A stretch of DNA of 64,000 bases from CAVUCE01 sp963739985 (GCA_963739985.1 CAVUCE010000005.1:186001-250000), one strand, 5' to 3'. Positions 54,055 through 63,785 are shown, counted from the first letter of the stretch. Program-made: numbers and translations. The notes: generated from the letters alone by a model not told the origin.

Positions 54055-55581
54055 ATGAATAATGAAAATGTAGAAGTAAAAAACGGCGGAATGTCTAAAA
54101 GTACTCCGCCCGATCCTTGTATTGTTGTGATATTTGGAGCTACCGGAGATTTAACGCATCGTGAGTTAATTCCTTCTTTATATTCGTTAAGCTGTAAAGG
54201 ATTCTTACCCAAAAACTTTGCTATAATTGGTTTTGCGCGAAGATCCTGGGATGATGCGAAATTTAGAAATAAAATGCGAGATGCTGTAGATAAAGAAAAC
54301 GATTGTTCAGACGAATCATGGCAAAACTTTTCTAAACATATTTATTATGTACCCGGTAACTTTGATGATGAAGCTTCAACATCGTATACGGATTTGAAAA
54401 ACAAAATTATTTCGCTTCAAAAAGATTATAATATTCCCGATAATGTTTTGTTTCATCTTTCAACACCACCTGAAGCATATAACAATATAATTACACGCTT
54501 AGGTGAAGCTGAATTATCAAATTCCGGGAACGGATGGCGAAGAGTAATAATTGAAAAACCGTTCGGTAGGGATGAAAACTCGGCAATAGATTTAGACAAA
54601 GCTATAAATAAGGTTTTCACAGAGGATCAGATATTTAGGGTTGATCATTATCTCGGGAAAGAAACAGTTCAAAATATGCTGGTTTTCCGTTTTGCAAATC
54701 CGGGTTTTGAGCCAATCTGGAATAGAGAATATATTGATAATGTTCAAATTACTGTTGCCGAACAGCTTGGTATTGGAACACGCGCCAACTTTTACGAAAG
54801 AACGGGGATTCTTCGCGATATGGTTCAAAATCACCTGCTTCAATTGTTATGCATGGCTGCAATCGAGCCGCCAGTTACATTCGATGCAGATTCTCTAAGA
54901 ACCGAAACGACAAAGGTTCTTAAATCAATCTGCAAAATTGATGTTGAAAATGATGTTGTGCTCGGACAATATGGTGAAGGACACGTTAAAGATGATTTGG
55001 TCCCTGGTTATAGGGAAGAGAATAATGTTGATAAAGAATCAAATACGCCAACATTTACAGCTTTTAAAGTTACTCTTGATAATTGGCGATGGGCTGGAGT
55101 TCCATTTTACCTGCGTACGGGAAAACGAATGCCGAAAAAGATTACAGAAGTAACAATTACATTCAAACCAACTCCGCATTTAATGTTTCCGGTAAATAAA
55201 GATGAAGGTTTGAAACAAAACATACTTACTTTTCGTCTACAACCTAATGAAGGCATTATTTATACTTTCATGGCAAAGCAGCCCGGCGCAGAACTAAGTT
55301 TAAAACCGGTGAATCTAAAGTTCCAGTACGATACTGCATTCGGAATTAAAGAACCGCCAAGTGCATATCAATGGCTTTTGTTCGATGCTATGAAAGGAGA
55401 CCAGACATTATTCCCGCGTGCTGATTGGATTTATAAAGCCTGGTCTGTAATTGATCCGATTGTTAAAAAATGGGAAAAAGTTCCATGGATAAAATTTCCT
55501 AATTATAGTTCGGGTTCATGGGGTCCGTATTCTGCAACAGAATTATTAAGAAAAGACGGACGCGAATGGAATGTTTTATAA
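54055..55581 (+). CDS. zwf: Glucose-6-phosphate 1-dehydrogenase (first copy)
   Basis: 508 residues. NADP site IFGATGDLTHRELIPSLY; active-site motif RVDHYLGKETVQN (about residue 195-207); substrate-domain EKPFGRD and the C-terminal NYSSGSWGP. It oxidises glucose 6-phosphate to the lactone with NAD(P). Ribosome site AAAGGAATTTGA. Its stop is 34 bp before the gnd ATG. It is a distinct paralogue of the gene at 57035 (for example HYLGKETVQNMLVF here versus NILAF there). Confidence 0.96.
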   Translation: MNNENVEVKNGGMSKSTPPDPCIVVIFGATGDLTHRELIPSLYSLSCKGFLPKNFAIIGFARRSWDDAKFRNKMRDAVDKENDCSDESWQNFSKHIYYVPGNFDDEASTSYTDLKNKIISLQKDYNIPDNVLFHLSTPPEAYNNIITRLGEAELSNSGNGWRRVIIEKPFGRDENSAIDLDKAINKVFTEDQIFRVDHYLGKETVQNMLVFRFANPGFEPIWNREYIDNVQITVAEQLGIGTRANFYERTGILRDMVQNHLLQLLCMAAIEPPVTFDADSLRTETTKVLKSICKIDVENDVVLGQYGEGHVKDDLVPGYREENNVDKESNTPTFTAFKVTLDNWRWAGVPFYLRTGKRMPKKITEVTITFKPTPHLMFPVNKDEGLKQNILTFRLQPNEGIIYTFMAKQPGAELSLKPVNLKFQYDTAFGIKEPPSAYQWLLFDAMKGDQTLFPRADWIYKAWSVIDPIVKKWEKVPWIKFPNYSSGSWGPYSATELLRKDGREWNVL

Positions 55582-55615
55582 TTTTATCCTTTTGTTAAAT
55601 GAAATGGAGAAAAAA

Positions 55616-57025
55616 ATGGAAGAAAATAAATTTGATATAGGTATGATTGGCCTTGGAGTAATGGGCAGAAACTTTGTTCTAAACATGGCTGATAAAGGAT
55701 TTGGAGTTATTGGTTTTGATACGGATACGGAAAAAGTATCTGCGTTAGAAAATGAAGGCAAGGGAAAAAAGGTACACGGTGCAAAAACTTTAGAAGAATT
55801 TATTAATGGATTGAAAAAACCGAGAGCCGTGATGATGCTTGTCCCCGCAGGTAAAGCTGTAGATTCAGTAATTGATGAGTTAGTTCCCGTTTTGGATAAA
55901 GGCGATCTGATTATAGACGGAGGAAACTCGCACTACACAGATACAAATAGACACGCAAAATATCTTGAAGAAAAAGGAATTCATTTTCTCGGGACAGGAA
56001 TTTCAGGCGGTGAAGAAGGCGCTCGCAGGGGACCAAGTATGATGCCCGGCGGTCCTAAAGAAGCTTACAAAGTTGTTCAACCAATTTTTGAAGCAGCTGC
56101 AGCTAAAGTTAATGATGAACCTTGTGTAACCTATCTTGGTCCGGGCTCTGCAGGACACTATGTAAAAATGGTGCACAATGGAATTGAGTACGGATTAATG
56201 CAGTTAATTTCCGAAACTTATGATCTGATGAAAAACGGTTTGAGAATTGGTAATGAGGAGCTTTATGATATTTATAAAGAATGGAATGAAAGCGAATTAC
56301 AATCATTCTTGATGGATATTACGTATCAAATCTTTAAGAAAAAAGATGATAAATCCGATAATATGTTGATTGATATGATTCTTGATGCTGCAAAGCAAAA
56401 AGGAACAGGTAAATGGACTTCGCAAGATGCAATGGATTTACAAGTTCCGCTTTCTATTATAGACACGGCTGTTGCTATTCGTGATCTTTCCGCTTATAAA
56501 AAAGAAAGAGAAAAAGCTTCAAAAATCTTAACCGGGCCGGTAGCTAAATTTGAAGGAAATAATCAAGACTTTGTAGCAAAACTAAAAAGCGCTCTTTACT
56601 TTGCGGTACTTGCAACATACTCACAGGGAATGGCAATGCTTAAAAAAGCATCAGATGAATATAATTACAATATTGAATTAAAGAGTGTTGCTAAAATCTG
56701 GCGCGGCGGGTGTATAATTAGAGCCGCTTTGCTTGAGGACATTTATGAAGCATTTGATAAAGTACCTGAGCTGCCAAACTTGATGCTTGATCCAAAGTTC
56801 TCAAATGAATTAATAAATCGTCAAAATGATTTAAGGGAAGTTGTAAAACATGCAGCTTCAATTGGAATCGCAGCTCCGGGATTAATGTCCGCTTTGTCTT
56901 ATTACGACGGTTACAGAAATGGCAGGATGCCGGCTAATTTATTACAAGCACAGCGTGATTTCTTTGGCGCGCATACTTATCAAAGAATTGACGAAGAAGG
57001 AACTTTTCATTCACAATGGGATTAA
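55616..57025 (+). CDS. gnd: 6-phosphogluconate dehydrogenase (decarboxylating)
   Basis: 469 residues. The N-terminal cofactor motif GLGVMGRNFVLNMADKGF, the substrate motif GISGGEEGARRGPSMMPGG, the catalytic Lys region VKMVHNGIEYGLMQLI and the C-terminal domain segment KGTGKWTSQDAMDL are all intact. I prefer ATG 55616, which gives the family length and follows GGAGA; earlier in-frame ATGs would overlap zwf. It produces ribulose 5-phosphate, CO2 and NAD(P)H. Confidence 0.96.
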   Translation: MEENKFDIGMIGLGVMGRNFVLNMADKGFGVIGFDTDTEKVSALENEGKGKKVHGAKTLEEFINGLKKPRAVMMLVPAGKAVDSVIDELVPVLDKGDLIIDGGNSHYTDTNRHAKYLEEKGIHFLGTGISGGEEGARRGPSMMPGGPKEAYKVVQPIFEAAAAKVNDEPCVTYLGPGSAGHYVKMVHNGIEYGLMQLISETYDLMKNGLRIGNEELYDIYKEWNESELQSFLMDITYQIFKKKDDKSDNMLIDMILDAAKQKGTGKWTSQDAMDLQVPLSIIDTAVAIRDLSAYKKEREKASKILTGPVAKFEGNNQDFVAKLKSALYFAVLATYSQGMAMLKKASDEYNYNIELKSVAKIWRGGCIIRAALLEDIYEAFDKVPELPNLMLDPKFSNELINRQNDLREVVKHAASIGIAAPGLMSALSYYDGYRNGRMPANLLQAQRDFFGAHTYQRIDEEGTFHSQWD

Positions 57026-57034
57026 TGAGGCAAT

Positions 57035-58555
57035 ATGATGGAATCGGCAAGAAAACCTGAATCAACAGTAATTGTGATTTTTGGAGCCGGGGGAGATTTG
57101 ACTTGGAGAAAATTAATTCCCGCATTCTATAATCTATTTTTAGATAATTGGATGCCGGATAATTTTGCAATTATAGGTGTAGATATTAAAGACATGTCGG
57201 ATGCAAAATTCCGGGCAAGGCTGAAAGACGGAATTGATCAGTTTTCAAGAAGCGGTAAAGCTAAAAAAGAAGATTGGGAAAAATTTGCCGACTGTATTAC
57301 TTATGACAAAGCTGATTTTACGGATGCAAAAGCATATTTAAAGTTGGGTGAAAAAATATCATCTTACGAAAAAGAATGGAAAGGCAAATCAAACAGAATT
57401 TTCTATATGGCAATTCCGCCCAGATTTATTGAGAGTATCTCGGAACAAATAGGAAAGGCAAAACTCGCCAGCGATAGTAAACTTTCACGAGTAGTTGTAG
57501 AAAAACCATTTGGGCACGATCTTGAAAGCGCTAAAGAATTAAATAAGATATTGGGTAAGATATTCGATGAGCACCAGATTTACAGAATCGATCATTACCT
57601 TGGAAAAGAAACGGTTCAAAATATTTTAGCTTTCAGATTTGCAAACGCTCTTTTTGAACCTTTATGGAATAGAAATTATATCGATCATGTTCAAATTACA
57701 GTTGCCGAAGATGTGGGAGTTGAACATCGCGGCAGTTACTATGATCATGCAGGAGCTATGCGCGATATGATACAAAATCATATTCTTCAATTATTGTGTT
57801 TGATTGCGATGGAGCCTCCCGTATCTTTTGACGCCGATGAAGTTCGTAATAAAAAAGTTGATGTATTAAGAGCAATCAGAAAATTTTCAAAAAGTGAAGT
57901 AGCTAGTAATGCTGTTAGAGGACAGTATGCTCAGGGATGGATGCAAGGAAAACAGGTTGTTGGTTATCGTCAAGAAAGCGGAGTTGATCCGGAATCTTAT
58001 ATTGAAACATTTGCGGCGGTTAAATTTTTTGTTGATAATTGGCGCTGGCAAAAGGTTCCTTTTTATGTGAGAACCGGGAAGCATCTACCTGAAAAAATTT
58101 CTGTTATTACTATTCAATTTAAACCTGTGCCTCATCGTTCTTTTCCCACAGAATCTCTTGAAAGCTGGCAGCCAAATAGATTGATCATAAGTATACAGCC
58201 TCAAAGTGGAATTAGATTAAGATTTCAGGCAAAACGTCCGGGTTTAAAAATGCAGTTAAATCCTGTTGATATGACGTTCAATTATAGTGATGCTTACAAA
58301 AACGATCCACCTGAAGCTTATGAAACTCTTTTGCTGGATGTAATGCTTGGTGATGCAACTTTATTTATGCGTGCGGATCAGGTTGATACAGCTTGGAATG
58401 TTCTAATGCCGATTTTAGAAAGCTGGGAGGGCTCTAAGCCAATCGATTTTCCGAATTATGCAGCCGGCTCATGGGGTCCTGAAGAAGCTGAAGCGCTAAT
58501 TGCAAAAGACGGACACAATTGGATTATGCTTCCCATTAGAGCAGGTGAAAAGTAA
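57035..58555 (+). CDS. zwf: Glucose-6-phosphate 1-dehydrogenase (second copy)
   Basis: 506 residues with IFGAGGDLTWRKLIPAFY, EKPFGHD, RIDHYLGKETVQN and NYAAGSWGPEEAEAL. The two dehydrogenases in this cluster are clearly diverged throughout, so this is not a recent duplication; different cofactor preference or regulation is plausible but not shown. It begins 9 bp after gnd (GAGG ribosome site), with ATG 57038 as an equal alternative start. Confidence 0.95.
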   Translation: MMESARKPESTVIVIFGAGGDLTWRKLIPAFYNLFLDNWMPDNFAIIGVDIKDMSDAKFRARLKDGIDQFSRSGKAKKEDWEKFADCITYDKADFTDAKAYLKLGEKISSYEKEWKGKSNRIFYMAIPPRFIESISEQIGKAKLASDSKLSRVVVEKPFGHDLESAKELNKILGKIFDEHQIYRIDHYLGKETVQNILAFRFANALFEPLWNRNYIDHVQITVAEDVGVEHRGSYYDHAGAMRDMIQNHILQLLCLIAMEPPVSFDADEVRNKKVDVLRAIRKFSKSEVASNAVRGQYAQGWMQGKQVVGYRQESGVDPESYIETFAAVKFFVDNWRWQKVPFYVRTGKHLPEKISVITIQFKPVPHRSFPTESLESWQPNRLIISIQPQSGIRLRFQAKRPGLKMQLNPVDMTFNYSDAYKNDPPEAYETLLLDVMLGDATLFMRADQVDTAWNVLMPILESWEGSKPIDFPNYAAGSWGPEEAEALIAKDGHNWIMLPIRAGEK

Positions 58556-58612
58556 ATACATCAAAAAAATAATTTATCCGTAATTGCCGGATCGTGAAAA
58601 ATTAATAAATGT

Positions 58613-58678
58613 CATTTCGATGACCAAAGGGAAGAGAAATTCTGTTGGATTAAAAGACTTTTCCCTTTGGTCGAAATG
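58613..58678. repeat. Imperfect hairpin, family B (copy 2)
   Basis: CATTTCGATGACCAAAGGGAA (58613-58633) pairs with TTCCCTTTGGTCGAAATG (58661-58678) apart from a 3-base bulge. The loop contains GAGAAATTCTG. It is located just after the pentose phosphate cluster. Confidence 0.65.
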
Positions 58679-58747
58679 GTGATTCTGTGACAGCATGCTA
58701 AGCATACTTGACTACCGCCGGCCGTACTGATTCATGAAAGTATACTT

Positions 58748-59809
58748 TTATAAATCAAAAACTCTTTCGCCGTTTTCCAGTTCGAGCAGGCGTTTTTTTC
58801 TCCAGACTTTCCCCCCGTAACCTCTTAATGCTCCGTCTTTGCCAATGACTCTATGGCAAGGAATTACGATGGCTATACTGTTATATCCATTTGCAGAAGC
58901 TACTGCGCGAACAGCGGCAGGATTTTCAATCCTTTTCGCCAGTTCTTCATAACAGATTGTTTCACCGTAAGGAATTTTTATCAACTCATCCCAAACTTCT
59001 TTTTGAAATTTTGTTCCTGTTGTTTTTATGGGTAAATCAAATAATTTTAATTTACCTTCAAAGTAATTGTTGATTTGTATTTCTACTTCTTTAAATAAAG
59101 GATGCGATTTCATAATTGGGATTGCTTTATTTGCATAAGTAATTCTTTTCAACTGGGTTTTTAACATTCGTCTATCTTCAAACTCTAACAAAACTAATTC
59201 ATCATCAATCGCTGCGGCAATCATATTTCCAAGCGGAGTTTGAATTTTATCAAATGATAAAGTTTTAAGCTCTTTACTTTTGCCTGGAGAAGAACCTGTT
59301 AACTTTTTGAAGCCGTCAATAAATCCGCTTAAAGATTCATAACCGTGATCGTAAGCAGTTGTAATCATTTTTTCTCCTTTGCCGATTTTATTAATTGCTT
59401 CTCCCAGCCTAATTTTCCTTACATAAGAATGGAATGTTAAATTATAATTTTTCTTAAACCATCGTCTAACCCTGTTTGGGTCAACCCCGTGCTGCATTAA
59501 ATATTCATCTGTCCGTCTAATAGAATTGTTGTTTTCAACTTCCTGTAAAATTTCTTTTATCCACGATGGAATTTTTCCGTTTGCATCTGTCGGCTTACAA
59601 ATTTTGCACGGTCTATAACCATTATTAATCGCTTCGTCTGTAGAAGCAAAAAACTCAACGTTTTTAATATGCGGTTTCCTTGCACGGCAAGTCGGTTTAC
59701 AAAATATTCCGGTTGTTTTGATCGCCGCATAGAAAATTCCTTCAAATGAAGAATCTTTTTCTACGAGAGCTTTATACATTATTTCTTTTTTAGGTAGTTC
59801 GTTTTTCAT
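58748..59809 (-). CDS. ada: Ada: methylated-DNA repair protein and transcriptional activator
   Basis: About 353 residues. The N-terminal domain has four zinc cysteines (C37, C41, C68, C71; GIFCKPTCRARKP and YRPCKICKP), C37 corresponding to the phosphotriester acceptor. An AraC-type helix-turn-helix follows (about 85-185, ITTAYDHGYESLSGFIDGFKK). The C-terminal methyltransferase domain has acceptor C318 in VIPCHRVIGKDGALRGYGG. These positions nearly match the E. coli protein. It repairs O6-methylguanine and, once methylated, activates repair genes. Start ATG 59809 lacks a ribosome site; ATG 59779 is an alternative. Confidence 0.93.
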   Translation of the reverse strand: MKNELPKKEIMYKALVEKDSSFEGIFYAAIKTTGIFCKPTCRARKPHIKNVEFFASTDEAINNGYRPCKICKPTDANGKIPSWIKEILQEVENNNSIRRTDEYLMQHGVDPNRVRRWFKKNYNLTFHSYVRKIRLGEAINKIGKGEKMITTAYDHGYESLSGFIDGFKKLTGSSPGKSKELKTLSFDKIQTPLGNMIAAAIDDELVLLEFEDRRMLKTQLKRITYANKAIPIMKSHPLFKEVEIQINNYFEGKLKLFDLPIKTTGTKFQKEVWDELIKIPYGETICYEELAKRIENPAAVRAVASANGYNSIAIVIPCHRVIGKDGALRGYGGKVWRKKRLLELENGERVFDL

Positions 59810-59992
59810 GATGTGTAACAATAATTAAATGGGAAATAAAAATCTTCCGAAAAATTAACAAGTATTTTTTATTTATGGAATTAATTAGAGACAAAAAATT
59901 TAAGATTTCCTTTTAAATTCTTCGCTGCATTCTTTTATTCGCTCGTATTCCAATTTTAATTAGAAGAGTTTGTTAAAATAATTCTAAGAAGA

Positions 59993-60063
59993 TTCCGGTC
60001 TTCATCTTGAGATGAAACCGGAATGACACTCTCTTATCATGTCATTCTCGCGAATGCGAGAAT
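59993..60063. repeat. Two adjacent hairpins; second is family A (copy 2)
   Basis: TTCCGGT...ACCGGAA (59993-60023) encloses CTTCATC/GATGA pairs. About 20 bp later ATTCTCGC-GAAT-GCGAGAAT (60044-60063) is a perfect 8-4-8 hairpin preceded by TGTC and followed by CT, as at 5653-5672. They fill the middle of the 369-bp gap 59822-60190, in which I see no gene. Confidence 0.6.
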
Positions 60064-60190
60064 CTGCTGGATCATTTAATTGCACGCATTTGTACTCTAT
60101 ATCAACAATTTAATAAATGTTGGAACATTATTACACTGAGATCAATCATAACAATATAAGTTTTAATGTATTTAAGATCAGGAGGCGATT

Positions 60191-60499
60191 ATGTGGCAAG
60201 GATGGATAACTTTTCTCGATGGATTATGGATCTCTATTATAACTTTTATGCCAAGATTTGAAACGGATAAAGATTTATTAATTACTAGTTTAGTTGCTAT
60301 GGTATTCGGATTTTGGGCAAGTAAAGATACCTGGCAAGGTATGGCGATAGGATTTTTCGGATTCTGGCTCTTCTGTTGCAGTTTTACTCAGTATATGGTA
60401 CTGCCGGTAAATTTTTTATTAAGCGGATTAACAATTGCCGGTATTGGCATTTTACTCGGACTAAAAAACTTACTTCCTTTAAATACCAAAGTTTATTAA
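60191..60499 (+). CDS. Small three- or four-helix membrane protein
   Basis: 102 residues with hydrophobic segments at about 8-20, 30-45, 48-66 and 72-92, and repeated W-x-x-x-x-G patterns (MWQGWITFLDGLW; TWQGMAIGFFGFW). This resembles SPW-repeat small membrane proteins, but the match is only suggestive. Strong ribosome site (TCAGGAGGCGATT). No operon partner. Confidence 0.55.
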   Translation: MWQGWITFLDGLWISIITFMPRFETDKDLLITSLVAMVFGFWASKDTWQGMAIGFFGFWLFCCSFTQYMVLPVNFLLSGLTIAGIGILLGLKNLLPLNTKVY

Positions 60500-60507
60500 T
60501 AACTTTT

Positions 60508-60592
60508 TGAACTGCCAACTTCAAAATTGTTAGATCGGTTTCTGAAAGATTCTAACTCTTAAAACTCCCTCGATTTGATGTTTGGCAGTTCA
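60508..60592 (+). terminator. Long-loop inverted repeat, probable terminator
   Basis: TGAACTGCCAA (60508-60518) and TTGGCAGTTCA (60582-60592) are perfect 11-bp complements separated by 63 bases. TTTTTCTTTT follows the right arm. The big loop makes a standard terminator less certain. Confidence 0.5.
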
Positions 60593-60741
60593 TTTTTCTT
60601 TTAGGCACTTCTCTATTTAATTTAAGTTTAAATTGAATTTTATCCGCGATTTGATAACTTAGATAAAGACTAATTTTAGGCTCAACCAATTCTTATCATG
60701 ATTTGTAATTTTATTTTAATTTTTAACACGGGAGGCAAAAT

Positions 60742-61299
60742 ATGTTAAAACACAGCATAAATTTATTATCTATTTTATTGCTTTTATTTATGTGCGCCGT
60801 TTCTATTAAAGCGCAGGAAAAAGTGATGAAACATGATATAACACCAAAAGTTGAAAAAGCCGTAGCGGTGATTTATCCGACTAAGGGAAACACTGCACAC
60901 GGAGTTATTACATTTATAAAAGTTAAAGACGGCATGAAAGTAATTGCGGATATTGAAGGATTAACTCCCGGCAAGCACGGATTTCACGTACATGAATACG
61001 GAGATTGTTCCGCTTCTGACGGTTCTTCCGCGGGTGGACATTTTAACCCGGATAATGTTAAGCACTCCGGGCATGATTCAAAAGTAAGGCATGTTGGAGA
61101 TTTAGGAAATATTACTGCTGATAAAGACGGGAAAGCTCACCTGGAATTAGTTGATGATCAAATGGAATTTTTCGGATCGCACGGAATTATTGGACGTGGA
61201 GTAGTCGTACACGGCGGAACTGATGATTTAATATCTCAGCCTTCCGGTAATGCCGGTCCGCGAGTAGGCTGCGGTGTTATAGGAATTGCGAAAAATTAA
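60742..61299 (+). CDS. sodC: Cu/Zn superoxide dismutase
   Basis: 185 residues: signal peptide (about 1-27, ending IKAQ) and a complete SodC barrel. Copper ligands are in HGFHVHEYGDCS and later GVVVHGG; zinc ligands are in HFNPDNVKHSGHD and HVGDLGN. The disulfide pair is in GDCS and GCGVIGIAKN. It removes superoxide in the periplasm. Ribosome site ACGGGAGGCAAAA. Monocistronic. Confidence 0.95.
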   Translation: MLKHSINLLSILLLLFMCAVSIKAQEKVMKHDITPKVEKAVAVIYPTKGNTAHGVITFIKVKDGMKVIADIEGLTPGKHGFHVHEYGDCSASDGSSAGGHFNPDNVKHSGHDSKVRHVGDLGNITADKDGKAHLELVDDQMEFFGSHGIIGRGVVVHGGTDDLISQPSGNAGPRVGCGVIGIAKN

Positions 61300-61375
61300 A
61301 ACTAATAAAATATTTTCAATTGAATTCTTCAGGATTCTATTAACCAACCGTTCTGATTTGTAAGGAAATAATTTT

Positions 61376-61467
61376 GTCACTTCGACCAAAACACATTCTG
61401 CCGAAGGCAATTTGGGAGGGAGAAGTCTTTAAAAAAGATTTCTCTTCTCTTCGGTCGTTGAAATGAT
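61376..61467. repeat. Imperfect hairpin, family B (copy 3)
   Basis: GTCACTTCGACC near the left end and GGTCGTTGAAATGAT at the right end are near-complementary. Inside, GAGAAGTCTTT pairs with AAAGATTTCTCTT. It is located in the 325-bp spacer 61300-61624, which otherwise shows nothing but AT-rich sequence. Confidence 0.5.
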
Positions 61468-61624
61468 ATTTATTTTAATATCCTCTCATAATTCTTTGGC
61501 TATCAACTTTTTCTAATAGTGTGAATAAAGTCTTTGTGTTGTAAATTGCCCCGGTTTGCATTTTACTTTTCAAATTATATCTTCAAAATATACTCGCACT
61601 TAAATTTTAATTTGCATTTCATAA

Positions 61625-62914
61625 ATGTTAAAAAAAATAATAACATGGCTGTTTACTCTACTAATTGTGTTCTCCACACTTCGATGCGCAAATGATGAAA
61701 AACAATTTACCATTTGGATCGGAGGATCGCCGCAGGAAGTTGATTTTTGGCAGCAGCTAGTTAACGAGTTTAATAAAGAAACCGGCGATAATCTTCAGCT
61801 TGTAAGACAGCCGACTTACACCGATCAGCGTCGGCAGGCTTTGGTAATTTCTTTAGAAGCTAAACAAAAAGATCCTGATTTGTTTTTGATGGACGTGGTC
61901 TGGATAAATCAATTTGCTGCGTCAAAATGGCTTTACCCGCTGGATAAATTTGCGCAGGCAGATTCTTTTGATACAAATAACTTTTTCCCTTCAATTATAA
62001 ATTCTGTTGATGAGTACAAAAGAAAACTTTATGCTCTTCCGGTTTTTATGGATGTAGCTCTTCTTTATTATAGAAAAGATTTACTTCATAAATACGGATT
62101 TAATCAGCCGCCGGAAACTTGGAACGAATTGCTGAAAATGTCACAGAAAATTCAAAAAGAAGAACAAAAAACAAATCAAAATTTTTATGGATTTGACTGG
62201 GAAGGAGCTCAGTACGAAGGAATGGTCTGTTCGTTTCTTGAATTCATCTCCTCAAACTGCGGCGCAATAATTAAAAATGATTCGCTTGTTCTTAACACAC
62301 CGGAAAATATTAAAGCATTAAATTTTATGCGCGATTTAATTCAGAAGTATAAAATTTCTCCTCCGAGTACTTATACGGAAATGAAAGAAGAACAAGTCCG
62401 AAGAGGCTTTCAAAAAGGTAACGTGTTGTTTGAACGCAATTGGACTTACGCGTGGAACCTTCATCAAAGTAAAAATTCTTATGTAAAAGGGAAAACCGGT
62501 ATGACGATTCTTCCCCACTTCGATTCTTGCAATTCGGTTTCAACTCTGGGCGGATGGCACATTGGAATTTCAAAATACTCGGATCAAAAAAAGAAAGCAT
62601 GGCAGTTTATAAAGTTTATTACTTCATATAAAATTCAGAAACAGCTCGTACTAAATGTCGGATGGAATCCCGCGCGGCAGGATGTTTATTTTGATAAAGA
62701 TTTGCTCGCTAAAATTCCGCAATTAAAAATTTTGTATGATGTTTTTAAACATACAGTTGCAAGACCAACGCTACCATACTACAGCCAGCTTTCCGACATA
62801 ATTCAAAGATATGTAAACGATTGTCTTGCCGGAAAAATAAAACCGGAAAACGCACTTGAAAAGATGCAGACAGAAACAAGCAAACTGATAAAAATTTATG
62901 GAAGTAAGAAGTAA
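61625..62914 (+). CDS. ABC sugar transporter, solute-binding protein
   Basis: 429 residues. The N-terminus (MLKKIITWLFTLLIVFSTLRC) is an export signal with a loosely lipobox-like Cys at residue 21. The body is a type I extracellular solute-binding fold (FTIWIGGSPQEVDFWQQLV; DLFLMDVVWINQFAASKWL; ALPVFMDVALLYYRKDLL). A possible ligand-contact loop is GFDWEGAQYEG. Next to MalF-type and MalG-type permeases it would bind oligosaccharides for import. Confidence 0.92.
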   Translation: MLKKIITWLFTLLIVFSTLRCANDEKQFTIWIGGSPQEVDFWQQLVNEFNKETGDNLQLVRQPTYTDQRRQALVISLEAKQKDPDLFLMDVVWINQFAASKWLYPLDKFAQADSFDTNNFFPSIINSVDEYKRKLYALPVFMDVALLYYRKDLLHKYGFNQPPETWNELLKMSQKIQKEEQKTNQNFYGFDWEGAQYEGMVCSFLEFISSNCGAIIKNDSLVLNTPENIKALNFMRDLIQKYKISPPSTYTEMKEEQVRRGFQKGNVLFERNWTYAWNLHQSKNSYVKGKTGMTILPHFDSCNSVSTLGGWHIGISKYSDQKKKAWQFIKFITSYKIQKQLVLNVGWNPARQDVYFDKDLLAKIPQLKILYDVFKHTVARPTLPYYSQLSDIIQRYVNDCLAGKIKPENALEKMQTETSKLIKIYGSKK

Positions 62915-63785
62915 AAAAATATCCGAAACAATAAAAGCGTACGGATTTAATGCGCCTCTAATTATTGTTGCGCTTCTGTTCGTATTCGTTCCCGTGCTAG
63001 GTACGATTATTACAAGCTTTTATAAAGATGTTTCTTTCCTGCCGTTTAGTTTTTCCGGCCTGGAAAACTATACAAGGCTTTTCGGCGATGTTCATTTTCT
63101 TCAATCTGTTGAGTTCACATTTTTATTTGTTCTTGTTTCCGTTTCTTTTGAGTTTATTCTCGGGATGATGTTTGCTCTTATATTAAACGAAGTATTTCCA
63201 GGGCGAGGATTTTTACGCGTTGCAATTTTAGTTCCGTGGGCAATCCCGATTGCAATTTCAGCGCGAGTTTGGCAACTGATTTACAACTTCAATTTTGGCT
63301 TACTAAACTACCTGGCAATTCAACTCGGCTTTACAAACCATCCGCTAAATTGGCTCGGTTCTCCCGCTGGAGCTTTCATTTCTATTGTTATAAGTGATGT
63401 CTGGAAAACCACGCCTTTTATAGCGATAATTTTACTCGCCGGACTCTCGACAATTCCCGGTGAACTTTACGAACAAGCGATGATTGACGGATCTAGCTTT
63501 GTGCAGCGGTTCTTTAAAATTACGATTCCTTTAATGAGAGAAGTTATTGTTGTTGCACTTTTGTTTAGAACAATAGATGCGATTAGAATTTTTGATTTGA
63601 TTTATATTTTAACCGGCGGCGGACCGGGCGGAAGCACGACTTCGATTTCCATTTATGCCTTTAAATATTACCTATCCGGCGATTTCGGGTATGGTTCCGC
63701 AATTTCCGTGATTGTATTTTTAGCAGCTTCACTGCTTGCAGTTTTATACCTCAAATTCGGTAAGTTCTCGGAGGCGTTAAAATGA
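62898..63785 (+). CDS. ABC sugar transporter permease, MalF type
   Basis: 295 residues with six predicted membrane helices and the permease EAA-type loop (YEQAMIDGSSFVQRFFKITIPLM, read as two parts). It overlaps the binding-protein gene by 17 bp, so the two are translated together. It would form the channel with the following permease. Confidence 0.92.
   Translation: MEVRSKKISETIKAYGFNAPLIIVALLFVFVPVLGTIITSFYKDVSFLPFSFSGLENYTRLFGDVHFLQSVEFTFLFVLVSVSFEFILGMMFALILNEVFPGRGFLRVAILVPWAIPIAISARVWQLIYNFNFGLLNYLAIQLGFTNHPLNWLGSPAGAFISIVISDVWKTTPFIAIILLAGLSTIPGELYEQAMIDGSSFVQRFFKITIPLMREVIVVALLFRTIDAIRIFDLIYILTGGGPGGSTTSISIYAFKYYLSGDFGYGSAISVIVFLAASLLAVLYLKFGKFSEALK

Noticed and set aside
2200..58590. 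CCGGCAATTAC-like strings at about 2349 and 58577 as a repeat family
   Set aside because: The match is about 13 bases, with no shared flanking structure.
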